A DNA stretch of 64,000 nt from the NCBI RefSeq assembly GCF_003589595.1, contig NW_020653750.1:10322482-10386481 (forward strand). The letters are read 5' to 3'. The position numbers were made by a program, and so were the translations under genes. The DNA comes from Hyposmocoma kahamanoa (taxonomy: Eukaryota > Arthropoda > Insecta > Lepidoptera > Cosmopterigidae). Shown here piece after piece: positions 35,279 to 48,500 of the stretch. The notes under the pieces are model-generated. The model saw only the letters and a program-made list of their open reading frames with translations, had not been told where the DNA came from and made no database searches. Position 1 is the first letter of the stretch. The number at the start of each line of letters is the position of its first letter.

Positions 35279-36199
35279 CTATAGCAAATCAACTACCTAA
35301 CTAAATTGAAAATATCTTTATTTTACAATGAACTCTTAAAATTTATTTATTGAATGACGAAGATAACTTTAGTCTCGATTTCTCGTCGTTGTAGGATTAT
35401 CAAAATTGTATAGCTTGATTTGATCTTTCTCCATGAGGAAAATAGTATCTATACCTATTCAGACCTAGTATACTACAATATGTGATTGATAATAATATTA
35501 TAATTCGGATCTATAATGTCATGACATACATTTTTGGGGCATATTTATTCACACTCACAAGCTAACGCCATAATACAAAGATAATCATTATTTGTATTTC
35601 CTTAATGGCGGCTCCTAGTCTTGGGCCAGTATAAGATTCAAGCAATGCGGTCAGTTAATGTTGATCAACAGTTTCGAAGAGTGCAGGCAGATAATATTGG
35701 TCAAAAACGCCAACGTTATGGCAGCAACAAGGTTATGCCCTGATACGTTTAAATTTGCCGCTAAATGGCTTGCATATCTTAATCGCGGGCACTTATCAAA
35801 CGCAAAAAGGAATTTTAAATTTTTAGAATTATTCTAAAAAGAATTGTCATGATTTCAAAAACTAAACACTATATCATTATTTTTATGGTAAACAATTTTC
35901 ATTGAAGTAGGCTGTACGATTGCTAAACCTTGCTATTGTTTTTAAAAAATAAAAATGGCATAGACAAATCAATATTACCAATTATTTAAATTTCCCAATA
36001 TTTAAGGAATATAAAGTATGTACATTGGAAAGGTTCAATTTTATAAATTACTATAACACTGCTGCATATTATGCCAAAAATTAACAAATTAATATCCTTG
36101 TTTTAGTTTTACTACGAATTGCCAAAATTAAATTTAATATCAAGATCAACAGAAATAGAGAAAACTTCATGTAATGTTGCCTTAAATAAATTGTATTTC
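35279..36199. other. intergenic DNA between dimm and the CK1 gene
   Basis: AT-rich. No frames, RNA genes or clear repeats were recognised. Confidence 0.4.
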
Positions 36200-36507
36200 C
36201 CGAGTTTATGGAAATGGCAAGAGAAACGAACCGAAAAAAATGATAGAAAATTGTTCAATGTGCGTGTGTAGTTAGAGCATCAATTTTTATAATTTTGTGT
36301 AAGAAACAGAGCTTTTGTGCATTTCAAATTACCGTGCAGATATTATTAAAACAGAGCATCTCAAAACGGTACCATTTGTTGCTAAAAATCGTTCAATATT
36401 ATAGAGTTCTCCCAAATAAAGATCTGCGTCTATCGCAATATGGCCGTCCTGTAATGATTCTGTGGTCAGTGATATTATTGTGATTTCATCTCTTGCACAT
36501 CATCAAA
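36200..36507 (+). promoter_or_regulatory. candidate promoter/5' UTR of the CK1 gene
   Basis: This stretch lies directly upstream of the kinase ATG. It is free of recognised repeats and less simple in composition than the AT-rich DNA before it. No TATA box at a convincing distance and no CACGTG E-box were seen. It is assigned by position only. Confidence 0.3.
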
Positions 36508-39500
36508 ATGGAACTTCGTGTCGGTAATAAATACCGACTGGGCCGTAAGATCGGTTCAGGATCTTTCGGAGATATTTACTTGGGTAAGTAAGATGTGAAA
36601 TCTTTGTAAACAAAGAAAGATGGTCACTATTCTAGGCCAGCTGCGATTTTTTGTTTCGAAACAGTCAGCTCACCTATTTCTTTTTGTGTCATCAATCTGG
36701 TATTTTATTGTCCGTCCTAAATTGTTAGAGTTGATTTTGTAATATAAATATGTAATGTTTGTCTTAAACTTTACCCAGTGAACATGTGTATTCCTTGAAT
36801 CTTACGTATTTTCTGCTATTCGTTGTATTTTTATTAAGAGAAAGATGTTGGCTGTGTAGGCTGAAATGTGCAACCTGAATGTCTGTTTGTTTGTTGAGTT
36901 TTCTTCCCAATTACAATTAATTGCACTGCTTGATAATGATCATAAAATGTGACATAAAGGGTGGGACCAAATTAATTTTATGTTTCAGGAACCAACATTG
37001 TGACCAAAGAAGAGGTAGCTATCAAATTAGAATGCATAAAGACAAGGCACCCGCAGTTACACATAGAAAGCAAATTTTATAAACTTATGCAAGGAGGGGG
37101 TGAGTAATCATTAATATCGTCACATAATTCTTAAACCCAACTTCTCTCTCTCACACCCATTTTACTGCCTCATCAAACACACCATTAAATATTCCTATGA
37201 AGTAATGTAATCTTTCACATTTGTTGTTGTGTAATAATTCATTGTAGATAATTGTTCAGTTGTAATAATGCTTGTTTAGACTATTCCCACTGTTATTAAA
37301 TATTCAGTGTGACTGACAGTGTCCTAAGGTACATGAATTTGTGTGTTTACACTCAGTGCTCACAATGCTTCCTTTACTTAATAACTCAAAATGTATATAA
37401 TATATGTGATGTTAATAGTCCTATTCTACAATTCTTGAAATTACAAAAATACTTTACTAAAAGACTTTGGCTCATGTGATACTAGCAAACCTGTTTTCCT
37501 CACCTCTTCTGGAGCTGCGAACACTGGCATCCCCAGTTGAGAGTCTAACAATGAATTCAACCCAACTAAGAGTTTATGTAACTTTGGGACCATACTTTTT
37601 ACAGTCACTAATGTCTTATTTTCACTTAGGAGTTTGCACCGAGCAAGGAGTAAGTTTCCTAGTTCATAATGTTTTGTTCCTTAATCTATATAAATGTCAG
37701 AGATTGGGAACATGTTAAATGTGATGTTGCCTCATTCTCTCTGTAGCCCCTATAAGTTCCATAGTATTTGAATTTTATATGACACCTAATATTTTATTTC
37801 ACTAGTTGGTATTCCGGCAATCAAATGGTGTGGCTCGGAAGGTGACTACAATGTAATGGTGATGGAACTGCTGGGCCCCTCATTGGAAGATCTTTTCAAC
37901 TTTTGCTCGCGCCGCTTTTCTCTCAAGACTGTGCTCCTCCTTGCTGACCAGCTGATCACACGCATTGAAGACATTCATTACAGGAACTTTATCCATAGGT
38001 ATCTGAATGTTTACTATTTTATGGTTAACCATATATGCAATGCTTTTGAACATAATTTGATTGTCAACAATCACTCCAGAAAAAATACTGATTCAATGTC
38101 TTTACAATAGAGTTGTGCTAAATTATTGCTGAAAATTGTTGCAGTACAAATTAGAAATATCATTAGCATCTCTCACATTAAAAGTGGTCAACAGCCATCA
38201 AGTCTCATCCATGTGACATCCCACAACACTGTCATCTTGACAATATCATGTAAACTGGTCTAGGTGCCAGGTCATATTGAAGGGTCAAAGATAACACTAC
38301 CTATTTATATAAGCTGTTACTATTATGAGTTTATCTTGGGAACTCAATAGCAGTGGCAATCCATTACCTGATCATAATTCATTGTAGATAAAGTGTACAT
38401 TAATCTAGCTCTAAGGGTCAAAATTAATTTCCGCAATCTGAATGATGTCGCAGATTTTGATATTACATTAGTGCATTGCTTTGATAAATTAGAATTTCAC
38501 TATATGAATGTGCTGTTGCTTTAATAATAATAATGTGCCAGACAACCATCACGCTCATTACCTGATCTCAAACTAGGGCATTTGCTATGTCATGTGTACT
38601 AAAGCAACGGATTTTACTCTGTACTACCTAGAACACCCAGACCAGAAATTTAGAAAATATAATGGTCCTACTGGAAACTGCATCCGGGCTCATCAAAATG
38701 CACACTGCAAATTGTTAGGACCACCGAGGTTGTTAACGTATATTGTATAATTTTTCCTTTTTGAAGATGGAGTAAAATGACATTTGCTGGATTGCCAGTT
38801 TTCATAAAATTTTAAATAATTGCGTAGTTGTTGTCAACAGTTTTATCGATAGATTGTGAAAGAAGGTAAAATCTTGCTAAAAGTAATAATAATATATTAA
38901 TGCACTCGCTCAACGTAACCCCGCACTAGGGAAACCCTGTGTCACGGGTGCCATGAACACACACATAGACAACCACAATTTGCACCCAAACTCTCGAGAG
39001 AAATAACTGTAGGCCATACAAATATTTCTCCCGGCCTGGAAATTCAACCTGAGACCTATGCGTGGCAGTCTGGCATGGTAACCATTTGGCCACAGAGGCA
39101 GTTGAATTGTGAGTGGTATAACATTCTATTGATTACTAATTGCTTTACTACCTTCATTCTTATTTTGACAGTTGGCCTACTTATATCGAAATAAATTTTT
39201 ATTGATATACTTTTTAACATGAACAGGTTTGATTATTTGTATTGAAATAAAATGAAAAACTTTAAAATATATCTCCTCTTTGTATTTTTAATAGACAGTT
39301 CTAAATGCAGTGTATGTATGTATGAACTTTCAAAGATTGACAACTCAAATGAACCTGTGTTCAGTTGGACGAATAATTGGCCGATGATGATTCAAATGAA
39401 ACAAATTCGGCTGTTTATTGCATAAGCGGAACCAAAATTCAGTCGATAGTCTATTGAATATTTATCAACTGCAATCACTATCTGCTTGTAAGTGGGCAAT

Positions 39501-42500
39501 ACTTGCTCAATGAACTGTCATTTTACTCCATCTTCAAAAAAATACAGATTATAATTTGTGTTACTAGATGAACTAGTCTGAATATAAACATGGTTTATTT
39601 AAAAAAATTGTATATAGTATTTTTCGAAAAGAAATCTCTTTATTATTAGGATGTCATTATGATTTAGTCAGGGCCTATGTAGCCCCTCATCACAGTGACT
39701 ATTGACTGATCTATTGTGACCACCACTAATTACAGCTCAGAGCCAAGGCCGACATCATTAAAGAACTGAAGGGCTTTCTTGGTTCTAACAGTTTCTGTAT
39801 CCTTCATATGGAACTTTGTACGCTTATCAGGAGGAGGAGGAGTTTCAGCCTCGTGGCAGAATCTACCTTCTCTATTATCTCTGCCCAATATTTGACATGT
39901 AGTTGTTCAAGCTACAATGCCCTGTTAAGACTAGTAAGCATTCATGACAAAGCCTCTCTACAGTGTTTAGCACTGACTCAAGATCCTTGCTCTGTAGCCA
40001 CACTTCTCGGGAGAGGTGTGTGCCCTCATTCTCGTTCATAAGCTAGATATAAAAGCAGTCTTACCAATAACAAATTTTCTTATGACCATATGTTTATAGT
40101 ACCAACTAATTGTGAACAGTTCTATACTTTGATAAGTCCCTACTTATCAAAGTATAGAACCCCTGTTCCTGGTTGCTTATTCTGTTAATGAATGTTTATT
40201 TATGTGTTTATAATATATTTTTTCTTTTACAGAGATATCAAACCAGATAACTTCCTAATGGGTTTAGGTAAAAAAGGGAATTTAGTGTACATAATAGATT
40301 TTGGCTTAGCGAAGAAGTACAAAGATCCACGCACCCTTCAACATATTCCATACAGAGAAAACAAAAATTTAACAGGTACGTTAATTTATTTACATCTAGA
40401 ATCATCGTCAACCCTTTATACGGCCCACTGCTATGCACTGGTCTCTTATCCTCTTTCACTGGCGAGGATTTAGGCCATAGTCCGCCACACTGGCTCAATG
40501 CGGGAAGGGGACTGAAGGTTGTGAACCTTCTTTGACGTGCAGGTATCATCAAGGTGTTCTTCTTCACCAAAAAGCTCATGGTAAATGCAAATTAAATTTC
40601 GCACATAAATTTCGAGAATGTCAGAGGTGCGCGAGCCCAGATTCGAACCCACAGCCTCTGCTTGAGAGGCGGTAGGGCAAACTATTAGGCTACCGCGGCT
40701 CTTCTAGAATATTACGCTTACTCACATGTAGAATATTACTACAAAAATAATGCTAAAACCATCAACCGTGACGATGGGACCTGTAAAGGGCCCGAAACGT
40801 TGGTTTGTTTGAAAAAACGAATGTACGCGTTTTAAATCCGGAAAAGTAGTTTAATTTCCTGTAATAATGGTAAAGTTTTTTTATTGCCTAATGTAATTGT
40901 AATTATAAACAAAATTGTGTCGATTATCATAAGCCTATTTTTACGTACTTAGTTAGTTTTTGCATTAGATAAATATGTTTTAAATAAATCAAAACTGCTT
41001 GTAAAGTGATTATAAGGTACCTTTACCTGCTAACTGACACAAATACACACCAAATTATCTATGATATCTGTGATGATAAGAGTATCGTGGGTTGTCAATA
41101 CAGGGTTGATTGTTAGTGACTAACAGTTTACTTAACACATTTGAATGTGCTTACCTTTATTTTCTATATTACATATTTGTGGTACAAAAGGAATGAAGAA
41201 AAAAGGACGTAAGCGGGTCTTCTTTTCATCTTAACAAATTATCAAATCCAAAACAAAGGATTGTGCAATGAGAACAAAAAGAAGTTTATCCATGTAAACT
41301 GTAGGCTAGTTGTGTCGATCATTATAAAAGTTGTGTAAGTCCATATTTTCAAACACAGCTTGAAAGTATCACATTTAGTAATCTTTCATTATAAAAGTGA
41401 AGCAACTCCAATAATTGCACTAACATCCCATAGAAGGCATTACTAGTTTACTCAGATAATTAAAATTACTACACATTACTTTGCCAAAAGCTCATCACTT
41501 CTAAATTTAATTACTAGGACTTAATTTACTCTTACAATTAATGACACAGTTGTAAACAGGAAAGTGCTGCAGTCCTCGATCCTGACCCCTATAGATTCAG
41601 GAGCTCATTATTTATGATGCACTTATTTTACTTTATAATTTTCCAGGATTCTGAACAAACATGTTTACATTGAAGATGCTAATGATGTAAACTGTTCTGT
41701 AAGAATGAATACTAAAGTTTATCCCCTCTACGATTACAACGTTAGTTGCAGTCTACTGTGCCTTTTTGTCTGTAAACATCATGTGCTCACGTGCCTTATT
41801 CAGACTTACGCTTTTCTTTGTTGCAATACTGTAGTTCACCACTCTCCCTTCGATGCATTAAACACTCCGAAACACTTCATCTTTATGTCATTGACTTGCC
41901 ATTCGGCACACACGGCAAAAGAATGGACTACAATACGAACTAATGGGATCTGTTATCTAAAGCATAGTTTCCCAAAAGTGGTCACTTTCGCCCCCCAGTG
42001 GGCGCTGAAGAGTCCTAGGGTAGGTAGGGGCTTCGGAAGCAATTGGGGAGCGTTGATGCTGTCCTGGGGGTGTTACCGCATTTGACAAAAAAAAACCCTG
42101 AATTATCTATATAGATATTCATATATATGAACTACACTAAAAATATACAATTTCTTTTCCTTGTGATTTTTTGTGTTGTATTAATATAAAAAATACGTGT
42201 TGTTTTTTGTGGTTGTGGCGTTGAAATTTTTTTATCTTGTCTAAGTGGGGGGTTAAACAAATAGTTGGAGAATCTATGCTATCTAAAGCTACAATTTAGG
42301 GTAATTCAAGGCTTAAGTGAATAGGCAAGTACTAGACAAGCCAGTAACATCAGGTGGTGATGTGATCATTCGTCTATTTTACGAAAAAAACCTTCAGAGT
42401 TAGTAAATAAGTTAAAGGTGTAGAAATATCGTCTCACAATCTTATTTCCATAAGATACTCATAGGAAGAAGTTATTGATATCCATAACTGTCAACAATTA

Positions 42501-45500
42501 TTTTAATGGCTTTCAATCTGAGTAAAAGTACAGTAAAAACAAATTTTACAAAAGATGTAATGTCTTCTGAGCCTGTGACTACGCAGGCTCTATGTATTAT
42601 TAGGCTCTATGTATCTTGGGAATATTTAACCAAATATTGCAACATCAAGTTAATTTTGATGTTAATTTTTAAATGCCATGTGGCAACACTGTCTTGTCAC
42701 TGTTTTCTGGTAGAATAAATTTGTTGCTGTAATCAACAGCAACCTAAGCAAACAGGCAACTGCCATGATTGGGCTTGAATAATATAAAAAATACATATAA
42801 TATTATAAATAAAGATATAAATATTGACTTGCGGTAGAAATAGCTACGGCCTACGGGTATATACAGGCAGGATCTGCTCAATAAAAGAACCCTAACTCAA
42901 GATGAATTAATTCTACATCATATTTCTTATGTTCCAGGTACAGCACGTTATGCATCAATCAACACTCATTTAGGCATTGAACAGTCTCGTCGTGACGACC
43001 TTGAGTCCTTGGGCTACGTGCTCATGTACTTCAACCGGGGTAGTCTGCCCTGGCAGGGGCTTAAAGCTGCAACTAAACGCCAGAAATACGAAAGGATATC
43101 TGAGAAAAAGCTTTCAACGCCTTTTGATGAACTTTGTAAAGTAAGTAGTTTGTTAAATTAAATAAATAAATAAAAAATAGCTCTTATTCACTGATTACTT
43201 CTAAATTAATGCTAATTCTAACCTAATGCTTACTTCTAACAGTAATAATCCTTAATTCTAACATCAGCGTCGGTTCTGGTTCTGATTAGGTTGTCCTCTG
43301 ACATAGGCCTCCTCCATATTTTTCTATAAGCAACGGTCTTGTGCCGACCGGCGCCATTCTCAGGGCAGATCGTCTTCTCACCTTCTTGTTGGCCTTCCTC
43401 TATACCTCTTTCCATCTCTTGGATACCAATGTGTCACATCTTTTGACCACTTTTCTTTTGGTGATATTGCTGTGTGTCTATACCAGCGCCACTTCAGTCT
43501 TTTGATTTTTGTTGTGATATCTGCCTTGGTTGCCTTCCTAATTCTGGAGTCTCCATTTGTTTCTCGGCTTGAAGTGTAACATGCTTCTTTCCATTCCTTG
43601 TTAGCACACCTTTAGTCTTTCGCTCAGAGACTTAGTCAAGCCCCATTGTTTGGCACCCATATATGGGCACTGGTAGGATGCATGTGTTGAAGACTGCGCT
43701 TGTCTGACATTGGGATTACTTCATTCTTGAATATCTCGTTGAGCGATCAATAGCGCGATTAAGCAACAGTTGGGCACGCGCCCAACTGTTGCTTAATCTT
43801 CTTTTTTGAATTTTCTTCTCTATTTATAAATTTGGGGACATTATTTGTCCTAGAGACATAATCACCCACATAATCAATTTCTTGATTTTTTGCTATTAAG
43901 GGTTGTTTATGTCGATTTGTAATAGCCTTAGTTTTGGAGAAACTCATTGTTAGCCCTGCTTTCTGGCTTTCTACTGCTAGCAGTTCGAGCATTTCGTGCA
44001 AAGTAGATGGGTCTTCTGCAAAAAACTCAATATCGAATCTCAAGTGTTTTCCATTTATGTTGAGTCCTAGTTTGTCCCAATTCAACTGTCTGAAAATTTC
44101 CTCTAGGACAGCAGAGAAGATTTACGATGCTCGTGGGTGTCCTTGTCTTACATCTTTTTGAATATTGAATTCGTCCCCAATTCTTTCTAACTGGAATCTT
44201 GCTGTACATTATATATTTTGGTCAATATTCTAATATATTTTCGTTCAACACCTTGATTTTGGAGAGCTTTATATATATGAGAATGAGATAGGGATAGAAA
44301 GCCTTGTTATAGTCTACAAAGGAAATGTAGTACGGCTTCTTATATTCATTGTATTTTTCCACTACTTGTTTAACCAAGTGGATTGTTACATTCTTTTTAT
44401 TGTTTACGTGATTTTTATTAGTTTGTTACTCCACTACTTTGTTATTATTGATGCAAAGATGGAACACAATTTTAAATTCTTTTATTGAGTAGCAGGAGAG
44501 GCACGTGGGACTTGTCAACTTACGTCTCTAAGTGACGGGCGCAGTGGCAGTACCCCTCCGATATTTGCGGTTTAAAGCTCTGACTGGCACTGCAACTGTT
44601 ATGAATAGGCGTGTCGCTTACCACCAGGCTCACGACTTGTGCGTCCCGTCACTTGGTATTATAAAACAAAAATCTGACTGAACTCGAACCAGTGTTTGTT
44701 GCCGTGCCGTGGCTACCACTCTTGGTAGCTGCAAAGGTTTCTGGCTGAGTGAGTTACCACATAAGTTTCTCACAGGTGCGCTGACGGTGAAAAAAACCCT
44801 TTAAACCCAAAACAAAGAATCGTAACAAATACATAAAAAGTAAACCCAATACAAAGAATCGTAACAAATACAGAAAGAAATTCGTAAGGTCTGCTGAGTA
44901 GTAGTAGCTCAGTTGGTTAAGAGCGATGGCCCTGGCATGGCAGTAGAAACACGTGTTCGAGTATAGAAGAATGAATAGAAACCGTTTATTACATAACGCC
45001 ACAACACAATAATACACAGTAAGAAATTAAAAAGAAAGATAAAGCTGAATTATAACAAAAAATAAAATCTTAGTAAAAGGTAATGAAATGACCTTAAAGT
45101 ATGCAGTGGGATCCACTCAGCTAATGTCACCTCCCGGAAAAGGTTTGTTTGAACGTGTGTTTCGCGTATAAACTAAAATAAATTACGTATATATTTCTGT
45201 AATGTAGTATGGTGTGTTCTGTTATATTTATAGAATACTTAAATAATTCATTTGATACATATATACAGTTATAAACTTGTGCAATGCAGTGTCCATTATT
45301 TATAACAAACAAAATAGAACTTATATTTAGTTTAAAAATTTACCGATTGTGAGCGTTGTGTCACGTGGGCGACACAAGACGAGCGGGCAGGCGCGCGTGA
45401 GGGGTCCACGGCTTACGAACCACAAACTACGGCAGCAGAGTTGAGTCAGATTGAAGGATAACAGCCTCCGTAGCACAGTGTTTTTTTACCCCTAAAATCG

Positions 45501-48500
45501 GACATGTCCCTGTTAAAAAAAGAATCAGAGAAAACGTTTCATTCCGAGTGCATGAGTAAAACTCCCTTGAGTCTCACTATAATAGTTTTGGAGAAAACCT
45601 CAACCAAAGGTTATGTCCCGTATTTGGTAATTTTTTGAAAATAAAATTCTAATGACCAAATCGTTGCAGCTAAGCAATTCTTTAGATTGTTTTTTGAAAG
45701 GCCTTACTTGTAGGCATATTACAAACGTTTTTTGGCCGCGTTGGCACGTATAGGCTGCGAGTAAATCGCCATGTACTCATTTTTTACTTAATTTTTTGTG
45801 GTTTCAGTATGGTAGTTGGATTTGCAACTTGCTTTAAAACCTAGCTGCACATAAAGACTAATTCCACAAAAAAATAATCAAGTACCAACTCCGCAGAATT
45901 TCCGAAATAGCAATTTTTGAAGTTTTCGTGACATGGATTATCGGAACTGGTTACCATGCTAGTCTGCCATGCAGAGGTTCGATACTCCGACATCTGTGAA
46001 CCGATTTCGATGATTCTTTTTTTTGTTGAAAGGGGTTAACTGAGTTCTATTCAAATTTGAAGAAAATATTTCACATCTAAGGGTTGCAAATTAGGGGACA
46101 AATTCGGTTTATTGGATTTCACACACTTTCCGCTAACGATTTCAATAAAACTTCTAAAATAGTTATCATTATTTAGCTGTCGTATACTTTCAGGCTTGGT
46201 GAGCTGTTTGACAAACGGCTTGGTCACATTCAAATAATAATTATAAATCTTGTGAATTCCCCACAGAACCACCCAATCGAGTTCCAGCTGTACCTAAAGT
46301 ATTGCCGCCGGTTGCGCTTCGAGGAGCGGCCCGACTACAGCCACTTACGCCAACTGTTCCGCACTCTCTTCCACCGACAAGGATTCACGTACGACTACGT
46401 CTTTGACTGGAATATGCTCAAGTTTGGTATGCATCGCATTGTTTTTAACTTGCATATCGCACCAATAATAAAGTGACACAATTCGAACAGGAGCATTCGA
46501 AAATTTCCTAAATAAATGAAAAAAATTAATATATCGGTTAGGAAACGAATGTATGACTTACAGGTTCCATGAGTACTGACGACTGACTGTTCCGAATGGC
46601 CTGAAAAAGGGCTCAAAACGGGACAAAGATGAATATCCGCGATTTAGATCCGAAATATACACACTTCAAAAGTGTTTAGGATCAAGCATGTTTTTGCCAA
46701 TTACTGAAAATCAGGTTTTTAATTATTTTTTTTAACACTAATGTTTTTTTGACAATTTTGTAATTTGAATTTGAAAATGAAATTGACGAAAAAAATGCAT
46801 TAGTGTTAAAAAATCATCGAATAATCTGATTTGCAGTAATCAGAAAAACGTTTATTCTAATGGATCAGGGGGCCTATCACAATCTCTTAAAATAATATTG
46901 CTTTAACCTTAACTTTTCGTACCATGACGCGCTTAAAGTAAGCTTATTTTAATGTTAAAACTATGATGTTTTATTGGCAGCTTTGTGACTATTCATTCAC
47001 TCAGTTCATACTATGACGCGACGTTTAACATTAAAATAATATTGTTCTTATGTCAAATTTAGCAATCCTAAAATAGTTAGACGGATGCAATGGAAACAAT
47101 ATTATTTTCAGTTTTATTGTCTTAATATTGACTTGTAATGATTAAAAGTTAAGTTGAACTTATTTATTTACATTTATCTCTTCAATATTTTGTTTATTTT
47201 TTTATTTAATAGTACATAGGAGATAATTTCTCATTAAATAAAAATACGTGATGTTTATTTCGTAAAAATATGACAGCGACATCTATATGCGCCTTGGTGA
47301 CACCAACAGTTGACACTGGACTATAATTCCGAATTCACAACGTGACAATCAAGACCCAGCTTGATTTATTTATCTTTCTTCATGAAAATGCGTAAAAATA
47401 ATTGAAAACAAATATTGGGAAATCATTCGTTTAAAAATTAAAAAAAATCGTTAAATATTTTATTCTACCTCCGTGGCCGAACGGTTACCATTCCGGACTG
47501 CCACGCAGAGGTCCCAGGTTCGATTCCCGGGCCGGGAGAAATGTTTGTATGGCCTACATTTATTTCTCTCGTGAGTTTGGGTGTAATTTGTGGTTGTCTA
47601 TGTGTGTGTCCATGGCACCCGCGACACAGGGTTTCCCTAGTGCGGGGCTATGTTGAGTGTGTGCGTTATTTATTATTATTTATTATTTATTTATTCAACG
47701 TGCTATCATCTTGCGGCCAGTAGCTGACTACGACTAACATAACAAACGAATAGAAAGTAGTATTTTCTCAACAACAGATGTCTTCTTTAACGCACACATT
47801 GCATAATGGATTTTATTTCGGACTGCCACGCGGAGGTCCTAGGTTCGATTCCCGGACCGGGAGAAATATTTATATGGCCTACATTTATTTCTCTCGTGAG
47901 TTTGGGTGTAATTTGTGGTTGTCTATATCTGTGTCCATGGCACCCGCGACACAGGGATTCTCTAAGCTATGTTGAGTGCGTTATTAAAATAAAAAAAGAA
48001 GCATTTATTCGCTTAACTTTTGTTCGCTACTAGCGTGGAAAGTTCGACATGTTTACTTAGTTCTCCAAAAGATAAAACTGGATAATATTGCTCTGGGATA
48101 TTGTTCTGTGGCAAACATGCCTAGCCACTTGACGGTGGCATCAACCGGTTCCGGAATGTACATTATGCGCAGTGTTGTATGATTTTTGAATATATAATCC
48201 ATAGACTGCTGGTGTAGAAATTATGGCTGCATGCCTTGAAAAGCGTGACCTTGACATCAAGTGCACAACCAAAAAAATTCAGAGCCAGCATGTTCTCCCT
48301 AATATTAACACGTCCAGTAATGGGTCGCCTGGATGGGACTTGTAATAGAATCTAGAATAAATATCCAAAATTATAATAGATAATTTTTATAATTAAATTT
48401 TATGCCATAATTCCAGGGGGACAACGCGGAAATTACCAAGCAGGTGCCAACGACCGTACTCTGCGGCGCCATGATCAAAATCAGGAGCAGGAAACCAGTA

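Noticed and set aside
40765..40862. Possible hammerhead ribozyme core ('gtgacga' ... 'cccgaaac')
   Set aside because: Penelope-like and related elements can carry hammerheads, but the CTGANGA box is not intact here and is absent in the sister copies. The flanking arms pair with each other in the wrong topology.
41705..42085. 126 codon frame in CK1 intron 4
   Set aside because: Runs from ordinary intron sequence into the hAT-like element; no recognisable domain, so it is a chance frame.
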